DNA from: Torreya grandis
Lineage: Eukaryota > Streptophyta > Pinopsida > Cupressales > Taxaceae
DNA length: 64,000 nt
Reading direction: 5' to 3'
Assembly (NCBI GenBank): GCA_037957365.1
Contig: JARHVA010005488.1
Span: 634,501 to 698,500 of the forward strand
Shown: positions 22,832-32,805 of the stretch, piece by piece
How positions within the stretch are numbered: position 1 is the stretch's first letter
How the letters are laid out: each line of letters starts with the position of its first letter
Notes under the pieces: model-generated
The model's input: the letters and a program-made list of their open reading frames with translations, nothing else
Databases searched by the model: none
What the model was told of the DNA's origin: nothing
Program-made: the position numbers and the translations under genes

Positions 22832-23431
22832 AAGCCTCCTCCAACTTCGCCCAAGCAAAAGTCACCGACATCGCATACATCGATGAGCACGGACCCTTTA
22901 GTGGGCTCATACTCTTTAATCTTGCAATGACTTTTGCAAACTTCCAGCATAACTCTTCCACCCATCAAGCCTTTCCAACCTCTCGGGTCTAAACCCTCTT
23001 AGTTCGACGACACGAAGATTTGTTTATATCATCGTACACCAGGACATGACACCGAGGCTTGCTGTGCCCTCAAGGCTATCATTTGCCATTATCTGGAGAA
23101 AGACACTCTTCTCTTTGAGGACACTTTCGACCGACCTCTGACTCCTTCTGATAACCCTTCTACCTCTTCAAACCCATCTACATCTCATCAACCGATTACA
23201 ACTCCTTCATCACCTTCACCTCCCATATTTGAAATCAATTCCATTCACATCACCACTAGGTCACAAAAGGACAAGGCAAAAGAAAAAGCCACCATTCCTT
23301 AGACCTACCCTTTTGTCAATCCACCTCAACCACCTAAGCCTAAGATTTCTATCCTTGGTGCGCCTCAACCCTCCTCTTCTTCTTCTTCTTCTGGACCAAT
23401 CCATGACTCCATGTTGAAATAGCTTCACCAG
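22832..23431 (+). pseudogene. Second CHHC-knuckle segment of D polyprotein
   Basis: Same frame as gag and protease, broken by stops at 22928, 23000, 23300 and 23420. It carries CLYHRTPGHDTEAC followed by CALKAIICHYLEKDTLLFED, a second knuckle whose downstream helix parallels the first (CHYHRVKGHDTGNC, then TLKNKIQDMLEKGDLI). A Pro/Ser-rich stretch follows and leads into the protease. The duplicated module (C-x2-3-H-x-H-type knuckle plus L-K-x-x-I-x-x-x-L-E-K) suggests an internal duplication or an adopted second gag tail. A role in RNA binding is inferred from the knuckle pattern only. Confidence 0.75.
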
Positions 23432-24205
23432 ATGCCTGTGAAGATGTCCCTCTATGATCTCATCCAAACCTCGCCCCAACATCGGCAGGCCCTCATCCAA
23501 GCCCTGCAGGCAGCGGAGGTCCAACCCGAGGACCCCCAACCACTTGCTGCCCTTGTCCACTCCTTAGCCCCTATCGCCTCCATTACATTCAATAATTTTG
23601 AGATTCCTACATCCAACACGGAAGATCAGGACGCTGCCCTCTTCATCACTACCTATATCGATCGGACATGCATTAAACACGTTATGATTGATGGGGGCGC
23701 TAGCATCAACATCATCTCCACTCATGCCTTTGATCAGTTGGCTCTTCCCAAGAATTGTGTCTCCAAAACTGACGCAATCTTGCACTCTTTCAATGACACT
23801 ACTGCCACGACCATTGGCACAGTCATTCTTCATATTCGCATTGGTCCACGCACAGTCCTAGAGCTCTTCTACATCATCGAAGGAGAGTTTCAATACAATA
23901 TCTTGCTAGGCCGACCCTGGATCTGTGCCATGGCCTGTGTCCCCTCCACCCTACACCGTTGTGTGAAATTTGAGCATGACGGACAAGTCCACACCATTCT
24001 TGCTGACCCTTCACCTTTCAAAACATGCAACACCACCTACCGTCCAAACGATGTCCTCATCCCTATCAAGCCGTTAACCCCAGCACTACCTCCATCTGTG
24101 GAAGCTTCGACCAGTTTGCAACAGGTGGTCACCCTTACACCTCCCCTTCAAGCAACAACCACAAATCCCATGGAAGACGTATTCCAAAGACTTTCATTGG
24201 GATAA
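23432..24205 (+). pseudogene. Protease (retropepsin-like) region of D
   Basis: Open for 257 codons. A leucine/alanine-rich lead (LIQTSPQHRQALIQALQAAE) precedes the aspartic protease fold: TFNNFEIPTS, then the active-site loop VMIDGGASINIIS near 23685-23720, then ILLGRPWICAMACVPSTLHR near 23900. The loop reads D-G-G rather than the canonical D-T/S-G; plant Tat elements vary here, so I cannot say whether it was inactive before the stops arose. It is flanked by in-frame stops at 23420 and 24203 (TAA, probably from CAA). It would release Gag and Pol proteins during particle maturation. Confidence 0.88.
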
Positions 24206-25000
24206 TATCGCTTGCTGGCTTTAGACATGTTCCAAAATCTACAAGAGTATGGACGCCTTCATCACAGCCCCAGCTACGACCATCAGATAGGGATGATCAT
24301 ACCTTATGGTCCCCCTCACCTCCACACTAACCTCATCTATGGGGGGCTTAATCAAGCTCCTACTGATGGTAATCCTCTTTCTTCACCTCAACCTTTCACA
24401 TCAGATTTCTCATTTCTTGGCAACCCCACCTTTGCACACACTTACCTTTACAGGTGTGCATGGAAGGGTTTTGGTTTCGGACGCTATGAGCAGGGCTCTC
24501 ATCAGCCTATCCAACCGCTCAATGATGACGACGCCAAGAAACGGTATGGTCTGGGATATCACGACCCTACTCAAGACCCTTTAGCCCTTTGTCCTGAACC
24601 AATCATTGACCAATCTCCTCCACACTCGCCTGTTTCGCCCCCTTCACCTATGGAGTTAGTGGTTTCCATTCCTCCTAGTTTTTTTTCCATAAACACCATC
24701 CGCTTGGACCCCTTGACTTATCAGCTCAATGGGGTGTCCAATTCTCTCCCTCTCATTTTTCCTAGCATGATCGAAGATGAGTCGACAACCATTCACACTG
24801 TTCACTACGTTGATGATGATGCCATTCTTTCTTACATGGGTGCTAACGATTCTTTCATCCAGCGCTCCCTCCCTTCTGAGACCCAGGTTATGTTAAATGA
24901 ATCAACCATTGACATCAACCTTCCTTCTTCTGATGTTCCTTATGTCTTAAAGATTGGCCAATCTTTTGACACTCAGGAACAACTTGACTATACCCATTTC
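24206..25000 (+). pseudogene. Protease-to-RT spacer of D polyprotein
   Basis: Open continuation of the frame with LLALDMFQNLQEYGR, a Pro/Ser-rich middle, HTYLYRCAWKGFGFGRYEQG and KRYGLGYHDPTQDP, then an acidic stretch (YVDDDAILSYMGANDSF) before RT begins. The glycine-rich GFGFG and KRYGLGY pieces occur between protease and RT in Tat-type polyproteins as I remember them. No enzymatic domain is recognised. Confidence 0.7.
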
Positions 25001-25900
25001 CTCTCCGACCATAGCAAGGCCTTTGCCTGGACTTATAGTGATATGCCTGGCATCGACCCCACCATCGTTACCCATAACATTGTCACCAAACTAGAGGCTA
25101 AGCCTGTCAGGCAAAAGCTTCGAAAGATGCATCCTCATGTTGCCCTTCTTGTCAAAGAAGAGCTTCAACACCTCCTTTCTGTCTCCTTCATCCAGCCCAT
25201 CGATTATCCATAGTGGGTCTCTAACATCGTCCCAGTCACCAAGGCAACTGGGGGGATTCAGATCTGCACAGACTATCGTGACCTTAACTTAGCCTGTCCT
25301 AAAGATGACTTTCCTCTTCCTAACATTGACCAGCTTGTTGATCTTACAGCCGGCCATGAGATGCTATCTCTTATGGACGGGTTTTTAGGATACAATCAAA
25401 TCTTGATTACTCTGGAAGATTAGCACAAGACTACTTTCATTACCCCATGGGGGGCTTTTTGCTATCGAGTCATGCCTTTCAGCCTAAAAAATGCAGTTGC
25501 CACTTATCAGCATGCCATGACCTACATTTTCCATGATCTCCTTCACAAAATCATGGAGGACTATGTGGATGACCTGCTCGGCAAGTCCAAGCTTCACCGT
25601 GACCATCTAACCATTCTCAAAATCATCTTTTCTTGTCTTCTTCAGTACAATGTTCATCTTAACCCCAAGAAATGTGTCTTTGGGGTCCTCTCTGGCAAGC
25701 TTCTCAGCTTCATCATTTCCTTCCGTGGCATCGAGATAGATCCCGCCAAGATTCGTGCTATCCTCGAAATGCCTCCCTCGACCAATCTCAAGCAGCTTCA
25801 CAGTTTGCAAGGCAAGCTCCAATCCATTCATCATTTCATCTCACAACTTTCTGACCGTTACCAACCTTTTCATCATCTCCTTAAGAAGGACGTCTCTTTT
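25001..25900 (+). pseudogene. Reverse transcriptase region of D
   Basis: All hallmark blocks are in one frame: AWTYSDMPGIDPTIVTHN, KPVRQKLRKMHP, WVSNIVPVTKATGGIQICTD, then YRDLNLACPKDDFPLPNID, MDGFLGYNQI, TTFITPWGAFCYRVMPFSLK and the catalytic YVDD at 25562-25573, followed by NPKKCVFGV and GIEIDPAKIRAI. Stops at 25211 (YP*W, Q expected) and 25421 (ED*HKT, Q expected) are each one C-to-T step from CAG. The GIQICTDYRD block has Gln where gypsy RTs have Arg (K-I/V-R-x-C). Otherwise the catalytic residues are present. The role is minus- and plus-strand DNA synthesis. Confidence 0.95.
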
Positions 25901-26400
25901 ACATGGGATAAGGACTGTCAAGAAGCTTTTGAAGTCCTAAAACGCTATCTGGTCTCTCCACCAGTCCTCATTCCACCTAAAGATGACCAACCTTTTTACC
26001 TTTATATCTCAACCACTCATCATTCGTTAGGTGCCATGATCGCGCACCGAGATGAGCATCACCATGAGCAAGCAGTCTATTATATCAACCGCACACTGGT
26101 CAACTATGAAACTCGATATACCTATATTGAGAAACTCTGTTTGGCATTAATCTTTGCTGCTACTAAGCTTCACCACTATCTTCTTAGTCACAAAACCTTT
26201 GTCATCACCCACACTGACCCTCTCAAGTACATGCACTCCAAGCCATATCAGAATCAATGTATGGCTCGGTGGCTCATGCTGCTTGCTGAGTTCGATCTCG
26301 AATTCATCCAGCAGAAATCTATCAAGGGGCAAACCATCACTGATCAACTAGCAGATGCCCCTCTTCCTGACAATCAACCTTCACAGTGTGAATTCCCTGA
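25901..26400 (+). pseudogene. Native (gypsy-type) RNase H of D
   Basis: Follows RT without a break: CQEAFEVLKRYLVSPPVLIP, FYLYISTTHHSLGAMIAHRD, YTYIEKLCLALIFAATKLHH and FVITHTDPLKYMHSKP. The first catalytic Asp expected near LY-x-A/D is replaced (YISTT); the Glu (YIEKLC) and the second Asp (THTDPL) remain. Loss of catalytic residues in the native domain is typical of lineages that have gained a second RNase H. It is open in this copy and runs directly into the extra domain. Confidence 0.85.
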
Positions 26401-26439
26401 TGAGTCTATCGTTGTGCTTTCCTCCGACGACACCACCTA

Positions 26440-26860
26440 TCAGATGACTATGTTCTTTGACGGTTCCAAATGTCAACTAGGTGGGGGTGCTGGGGTTATT
26501 CTCATCCCACTCAAAGGGGAGCCCATGCCTTTGTCTTTTAAACTCGACTTTGATTGTACCAATAATATGGCTGAATAGGAGGCCTTAATTTTGGGACTTC
26601 AGACCACCCTCTCTCTCAGCATCAAGTCCATCAACATCTTCGGTGACTCGCAGCTCGTCGTCAATCAGGTCAACCATTCATACCTCTGTAAAAATGAAAT
26701 TTTGCAAAGGTACAAAAACCATGCTGACATTCTCCTTGCATCTTTCGACCATTTCCTCTTGCAGACTATTCCTCGATCCACGAATAAGTTTGTTGACACC
26801 ATGGCTTCTCTCACTTCACATATCCCATCTTCCTCATCTACATCCAGACTTTTTGTCATG
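26440..26860 (+). pseudogene. Additional RNase H (archaeal-type) of D
   Basis: A complete second RNase H in frame: MTMFFDGSKCQLGGGAGVIL (first Asp), NNMAE*EALILGL (Glu; the stop at 26576 sits where Tyr is expected, the one stop not explained by C-to-T), NIFGDSQLVVNQVN (second Asp) and STNKFVDTMASL (last Asp). It lies between the native RNase H and integrase, as in plant Tat elements. The role is removal of RNA from RNA-DNA hybrids in place of the degenerate native domain. All four acidic positions appear kept. Confidence 0.88.
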
Positions 26861-27007
26861 GTACGTCGTGTGCCGTTGCCTTCATATATCTCTCCTCACA
26901 TTCATCATGTCAACACTATAGACCCTAACCCACAAGATGCTTGGTATAAGCAACTTGTAGACTTCTTATCTCTCTCTGTCATTCCTCCCAACCTCTCTAG
27001 TAATGCA

Positions 27008-28201
27008 TGATGAGCTTTTATCAAGCGTATCGCTCGCTATACCATGCTAGGGGGTCTTCTCTATAAGCGAGGCTTCGACGGCCTCCTTCTTCACTGTCTC
27101 ACCTCCACTGAAGCATCCCAAGCCATTCAGCAAGTCCATGACAGGATTTATGGCAGACATTTCAGTGGGAATTCGGTTGCCAAGCGCATCCTTCATTTGG
27201 GTTATTATTGGCCTACCCTTCATCAAGACTGTAGAGAATATGTTCGATGTTGCATCAAGTGTCAGCAACACTCTAACTTGCTTCATCTTCCTAGTCACGC
27301 CTTACAAATTGCTCAAGATTTCTGGCCTTTTTCTCAGTGGGGCTTAGATCTCATCAGTGAAATTAACCCTCATTTGTCTCTTCATCATCAATCCATCATC
27401 ACAGCCACTGAATATTTCACCAAGTGGGTGGAAGCCATTCCTCTCATCTCCACTAAAGCCAACAAGATCGTCGACTTCATCACCACCCATATCATCTGTC
27501 GTTTCGGTGTCCCTCATAAAATCATCACCGATAATGGCAAGTCCTTTAAAAACAAAACTATCCAAACATTATGCGACTCATTCGGCATCAAACTTAGCTT
27601 CTCTTCGCCTTACTACCCACAAGCAAATGGGCAGGCTGAGGCTTCCAACAAAACTCTCACCAAAAATCTCATGAAAGTGGTCAGTGATATAGGTAGGGAT
27701 TGGCACATTCACATTCCCTTCACTTTGTGGGCTTACCGCACTAGCATTCGAACCTCTACGGGTGCTACCCCTTTTTCTCTCATGTACAGAACAGAGGCTA
27801 TCTTACCTCTCGAAGTACAGATTTCGTCTCTCCACATTTCTCTACATGATATTCTTTCCAACGATGACTTCCGTCAAGATCGCTTAGCTCAACTTGAGTT
27901 ACTTGACGAATGCCGTCTTGCTGCCCTTAATCATCTCCATGTCTATCAACATCGCATCAAGCGCACCTATGACAAAATTCTGTGAGAACGAGATTTCAAC
28001 ATCGGAGACCTCATCCTCAAAGAGAATCAACACGTGACCAATATGGAGCGAAGTAAACGAGGCAAGTTTTCTCCTAATTGGCTCGGACCTTTTATTGTCA
28101 TGCATAAGTATGGATCAGGGACTTATCATCTGTCTTCTCTTGATGGACGCCCAGAACTTGAACCTCTTAATGCGTTGCATCTGTGACCGTTTTACTGCTA
28201 G
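27008..28201 (+). pseudogene. Integrase region and end of D polyprotein
   Basis: Begins after two adjacent TGA codons (27008, 27011; Arg CGA expected before AFIKRIARYT). An HHCC zinc domain is present (H in VHDRIYGRHFSG, CIKCQQH). The catalytic core has WGLDLISEI (D), FGVPHKIITDNGKSF (D) and YYPQANGQAEASNKTL (E). The C-terminal part has ERDFNIGDLIL, GKFSPNWLGPFIVMHKYGSG and ELEPLNALHL. Stops at 27983 and 28184 each fit CGA to TGA. The frame ends at TAG 28199-28201. It would insert the cDNA with 5-bp duplications, matching the observed CATCT. No chromodomain is seen. Confidence 0.93.
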
Positions 28202-28454
28202 TCGAGTATTCATCCACTTGACACTTAACTTGAGCTCGTACCTTGAGCAATCCCCATCCTCTTAATCCTACTTCCTTTCAACCCTATTCCTCTTAAAAAA
28301 TCCTATAACCCTTTTATGTTGTATGGATGCTTTTGTCCTCATAAAAGGGAGCCCTTGACCTTCTATAATCTTGTCCACGACTCACATTTTTGTCAAAACA
28401 AATCAAGATGTCACAATATCCATGGTCACTATATCAATATCAAAATCAAAAAGC

Positions 28455-28585
28455 AGACTGCTCCCTCGAAGGACAGCTGTACTATCATTGCTATAATTAA
28501 TAGACTGCTCCCTCGAAGGACAGCTATTCAAAAGCCTTTATATTAAACAAAAATCTAGACCACTCCCTTGAAGGATGGCTATGAC
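28455..28585. repeat. Three-copy 21-bp repeat in D 3' UTR
   Basis: The unit CTGCTCCCTCGAAGGACAGC appears twice exactly and once as CACTCCCTTGAAGGATGGC, spaced about 45-57 bp. Confidence 0.8.
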
Positions 28586-29367
28586 TAATCTGGCAATAAA
28601 CAACACTATTTTAGAAGCTTCCCACATTGATCAGCTTCATAACTGACCACCAAGAAAATGACATCTCTATGCAGGCTTCTCGCATTGATCAGTCTGCACC
28701 TCAAAAAAAAAAAAAAAAAAAGAATGAGTCATGGACTTGACTTATAGTTGTCTCAGGGTCTCCTATAAAAAGGGGCATAGTTATCTCTGCTCTTAAAATA
28801 GGTTACCCTTTTTCCTCCTCCTATCACCTGCTCAAGGGACTTCGAGCTCACTTTAATGTCAAAGTGATTCGATTACCGCTCTAACATAACTATGGTCAAC
28901 GACGTCACGCATGAATGGGGCTCTTGGTTCTCATAACCCCTATCTATGCTATCTTTTTGGTCCTTGTCAATGAAATAGCAATATGCCTTTCACGTATCTT
29001 TCACTTTGGTCACATTTAACCAAACCTTTTTCAACCTAAACATTCTCAGACCAACAACTCGACAACATGACATTATCATCATCCTTGTCCTTTTCACATA
29101 GTTTCTATGGACACCAGTACACATGGAAACTATCGACCCGCCGGAATTTATGTTCAGCATAAACCAATACTTGCTGAAGCATAAATAGACATCAATTCAT
29201 TTTTAGCATACATCCATCACAAATATGGAATATTACTAGGGATGAAAGACCTCTCGACCAATGTTGCAGAATACACCATTTGGAAAAGGCTGCAACATCT
29301 CTTCCCCTCATCATTTTGACACTTGACCACATCCAATCATCGACCAATCTTCTCAATTTGTCCGAAC

Positions 29368-29652
29368 TACATTGGTCTGAGGCCCTATGACCAGGGCTAT
29401 GTAGGCAGCACTCAGATAACACATCCTCTGAGGTTAGCTCGACCACCCCCATTTGTTCATCTCCTTGATGGACAAACCTTCTCTTCTGTAAATTTGATCA
29501 AGACCAATCATTTTCTTTAACCAAGACCAATCATTTTCTTTGACCATTCCTCCCTTTTAGGGAGAACTACATTAGCCTGAGGCCCTTCACACAAGGGCTA
29601 TGTAGGCAGCACTCAGATCACATGACGTTTTCTGAGGTTAGCTCGGCCACAT
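29368..29652. repeat. Duplicated about 80-bp block in D 3' UTR
   Basis: CTACATTGGTCTGAGGCCC, then GGGCTATGTAGGCAGCACTC and CTGAGGTTAGCTCGACCAC, recurs 200 bp later with a few changes (CTACATTAGCCTGAGGCCC and so on). Confidence 0.85.
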
Positions 29653-30147
29653 CCTTTCGTCCATTCCTCCCCTCGCCCACCAACCATTGGAGATCATGCC
29701 TATCTCCTCCAACCTTGACCACTTCCAAGACACTGTTGCCTTGGTTGTTTTTGCATGTATGCTACCTCATGCCTGGATAGCAGAATTATGCGCAGACCTT
29801 TTTAGACCCTCACAAGTATAGGATCGCAAGCCAGTTGATCCCAACTACTTGTGATTTTTTCGTGTTTCTAGGAGCACTTCCTGAGCCTGGGATACCTAGA
29901 ATGCAATGACCCATTTAGAGCTTCAGCTTAGATTGAGTGACCCAATCAACAGACGACTAAATGCTAGGGCCTGATAACTTCAATTTTGGCACTCCTCGAC
30001 CCTTGACCTATGACACTTTGACTTAACCATCTCATGTAGTGGTATGCACGCAATCTCACCTTTTGCGGTGTTCACCCTCACCCCTTTTTCATCCACTCTT
30101 TGTCAAATCAGCATCCGAATCCTGGTTCCCTTCCCTCGACTCCTGCT

Positions 30148-30158
30148 TTGAGGGGGAA
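30148..30158 (+). other. Polypurine tract of D
   Basis: TTGAGGGGGAA immediately before the inferred 3' LTR start. This placement makes the two LTRs nearly equal in length (1327 and 1334 bp). Confidence 0.75.
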
Positions 30159-31492
30159 TACCTTATCCATAATCAGGGCAATCCACTTCTTGTTTTTGTC
30201 TTGCAGTTCATTCGAACAACCAACAAGACAAAATCAACCTTATCCCACACCTGGGGCAATCACTCCTATTTTTTTTTGTCTGGCAGTTCGTCTAGAACAA
30301 CCAACAAGACAAAAAATGTCGATCCCCATTATGCATCTGCCGACGACGGTCGTTACCCGGCCGATGTCACCGATGTCGATCACTTATCAGCCAACGTCGG
30401 CAATCCTACCGATGTCGGTCACCTTACCATTATCCGTTATCAGTTATCATTCAGTTCCCAATCCATTTTCTAAATGGTTATTGAACCGTCTCTCGAACCA
30501 TCCCTCACCTTCATCAGCATCCACCGATCAATCCTGAAGGCTAATCAATCAACTAATCAACCAATCGATCGAATCCTGAACTTGGACATTCACAGACTCT
30601 TGCAATCAACACTCTCACGATCAACCAACTCTGACATCAACTAATCTGCATTCACTTCAATCTGGCACTGCACAGAGAACTTCAACTATGGCTTTCATCA
30701 CATCTTCTGACAGGTAAGTATTTTCTCTGTTTATTTTCATTTCTTTTTTATTATTATTTGTTCATTATTTCTATCATCCCGAATCTTTAAACCACAGACC
30801 CAAGTTCTAAATCTCTTCTTTACATCCCTGCCCACTACCCCAATCTATAACTTTGTCTAGACTCGACCAAAACCCTCAGACTCTGTCCAAACCTGACCTT
30901 ACCTTGCCCAGACCCTGTCCTGACCTTATCTCGATTCTATCAGACCCTGTCCTGACCCTGTCTAAACCTTGTCCCGATCCTGTCAAGAACCTGTCCCGAC
31001 TCTCCCAGACCTTCTGCAACTCGCCCAGAACCTGTCTCGACCGACGCCGGTCACTGCCCCGACCGATGACGGCACCTCAATCGACATCGACACCTTCCCA
31101 GACTGATGCTGGCAACACAGAGACCGACATCGGTGACTGTACAGAATAGTGTTGCATATCAGGTACGCACTTTATTTTTTTGTCATTTTATTTTTTATAT
31201 CTACTTCAGTCCAATATTCTGTTTTCTTATCAGTGGGTTGATATCCTTCTAGGAAGTCTTCGTGCTTCCGGGATTGGGCGTTCGCCTGACAACCCACCAT
31301 ATCTTTGACTAACATTTTTCTGTGTTTCAGTCTCTTTTCTTCGCAGGTGTCATTCCTCCATAGCCAAAGAGGAGAATCTTCCAACGTCTGATTTTGGTGC
31401 GCACAACTTTATCAGGTATCTTCTAGCCTTGACCATTTCTTTTAGTTTCTTATTTCTTCTTTGAATGTAGAAAGCAATTTTGCATAGAAACA
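30159..31492 (+). repeat. 3' LTR of D
   Basis: Taken from the base after the polypurine tract to AAACA before CATCT. From 30321 on it matches the 5' LTR at about 95% by eye. The first 160 bases instead consist of a tandem pair of 78-bp units and have no match in the 5' LTR. It starts TA rather than TG. Confidence 0.8.
30161..30316 (+). repeat. 78-bp tandem duplication at the start of the D 3' LTR
   Basis: Units at 30161-30238 and 30239-30316 each begin CCTTATCC, contain GGGCAATC and GTCTKGCAGTTC, and end AACAACCAACAAGACAAAA. They lie between the polypurine tract and the point where LTR homology resumes. Confidence 0.85.
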
Positions 31493-31497
31493 CATCT
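31493..31497. repeat. Target-site duplication of D, right copy
   Basis: CATCT, identical to 17721-17725. Confidence 0.85.
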
Positions 31498-32042
31498 ATG
31501 TTGTATAGGATGTTGCAAAGAGGAACCAAAATTTTAAGTGTAAGATGGTTTTGAAATGAGGATGGATCCAATGTCCTAGTTATGGATTTGTTGTAACCAA
31601 GTATTGAATATCTCTCTAATTTATGCAGTTATAATCTCTCTCTAAAAATTATTATTATGTGGGTAGATTAGATGATAAATAGGGTTGAATTTATATACTT
31701 AAAATTCTTTCCTCATAGAGAAATCAATCATGATAACTTTCCCATGGGTGTTGGTAGAAGAGAAAACCAGGTTTATATTTTGAATTTTAATAAAAACACA
31801 ACAATGTATGAATTATAGAAAGAAAAGGAATGAGAAGAACAAAATAGTAACATAAGTTAATTTTCACCCATAAAGATTTCAAAATATACGTTATAGAGTT
31901 TTAAAAAATATATGTTTTCATTCAATATGCCTCTAACAAACTTCTAAAAATCTCTTTATCTAGTCAAAGGAAAAATAAATTACACCTACATGGATGGAGT
32001 GAAATCTAATTTAGGATACATGAAAATATGTATATGTGACCT
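31498..32042. other. Flanking sequence between D and A, no gene seen
   Basis: About 545 AT-rich bases with no ORF or repeat that I recognise. It should be continuous with the sequence left of 17721 before D inserted. Confidence 0.6.
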
Positions 32043-32766
32043 TGCTAAAAATATTATTCTTGTCCTTCTCCCACCTACCTAGTTAGCTATCGAGTTCTTT
32101 AGTTGGGCCAACAAACACATTTAATCCATAGTAGGTTTGAAATTTGATTTTTTATATCCCTTTGGATTGGGGGGAAATTTGGGTGGTAGGTAGAGTCAGA
32201 GTAGCATAGAGACATAAGGAAAAATAGAAAAACATAAAAAGAGAGAAGAAAAATATGCATTATCAAGAGAGAGAAGCTTAGGGAGAAAGAGACAACAAAG
32301 GAGAAGGAATAGAAGTATTAGAAAAAAAAGGAATGAACACCATCAAGATTATTTTGTAAATAGAGGAAAGAAAAAAAACATTAAAGTAGAGGAATGTATG
32401 ATACAATAGTCTAACTAAAAGAAGTGAACAACCAATAACAAGCAAGGAAGGAAGTCAAAATAGAGTTTTTTTTTTAGAGATTTTTTTGAAATAGCTATAT
32501 TTTTAGTTTATCATATTATAAAAGAAGTTTTAGAGTTAATTTAATATATACATTTTTTATTTTTTTTATGTTTGAACTCTAATCTCCCCCATTTTATTTT
32601 CCTAGCATGCTTAGTTTGTGCATTTCCATCACTAGTGTATGGCTTCAAGATATCTTTGTAGTTATAATATTAGACCTATATCTAAAGCTTCAAGATAACT
32701 CTAGAGATAAGTTTTTTTAGCATCTTGAGTTTTTTTCTGCCCATGTGGGCTTGTATTTTTATACCA
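32043..32766 (+). repeat. 5' LTR of A
   Basis: Starts TGCTAAAAATATTATTCTTG and ends TTTTTATACCA, matching 61310-61999. Six bases later comes the primer site. Confidence 0.88.
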
Positions 32767-32771
32767 AAAAC

Positions 32772-32783
32772 TGGTATCATAGC
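32772..32783 (+). other. Primer-binding site of A (initiator Met type)
   Basis: TGGTATCATAGC, one base from TGGTATCAGAGC, the usual copia site complementary to the 3' end of initiator tRNA-Met. Confidence 0.85.
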
Positions 32784-32805
32784 TTGGTTTTTAGGGACTA
32801 TTATT

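Larger units (their letters stand above)
28202..30147 (+). other. 3' untranslated region of D with short repeats
   Basis: Almost 2 kb without coding signal. It holds three copies of a CTGCTCCCTCGAAGGACAGCT unit or close variants (about 28460, 28505, 28562), two copies of a GCTTCYCRCATTGATCAGYY unit (28617, 28676), an A18 run (28707-28724) and a duplicated 80-bp block (29368-29445 and 29568-29652). Repeat-rich 3' untranslated regions are known from Tat-lineage elements. Confidence 0.8.
17726..31492 (+). mobile_element. Element D: near-complete Tat-type Ty3/gypsy retrotransposon
   Basis: A 13.8-kb element with a 5-bp target duplication (CATCT), two 1.33-kb LTRs, a primer site 3 nt inside the 5' LTR, one long gag-pol frame, a 2-kb untranslated 3' region with short repeats, and a polypurine tract (TTGAGGGGGAA). 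The domain order gag, protease, RT, RNase H, second RNase H, integrase is that of the plant Tat lineage (Ogre/Retand relatives), which carries an additional archaeal-type RNase H. LTR homology is about 95% in sampled stretches, making this the youngest insertion in the window. It is GC-richer than everything around it. All coding capacity is blocked by 18 in-frame stops, so it is not autonomous now. Confidence 0.95.

Noticed and set aside
20864..28201. Plant pararetrovirus (caulimovirid) remnant
   Set aside because: The integrase core, paired LTRs, target duplication and primer site next to the LTR identify a gypsy retrotransposon; no movement or coat protein motifs are present.
30317..30318. 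TG at 30317 as the true 3' LTR start of D
   Set aside because: It follows an A-run and fits local homology, but would make the LTRs unequal and leave the TTGAGGGGGAA tract 160 bases inside; kept only as an alternative.
32772..32783. tRNA gene fragment suggested by TGGTATCA motifs (also 49119)
   Set aside because: These are retrotransposon primer-binding sites; no cloverleaf sequence surrounds them.
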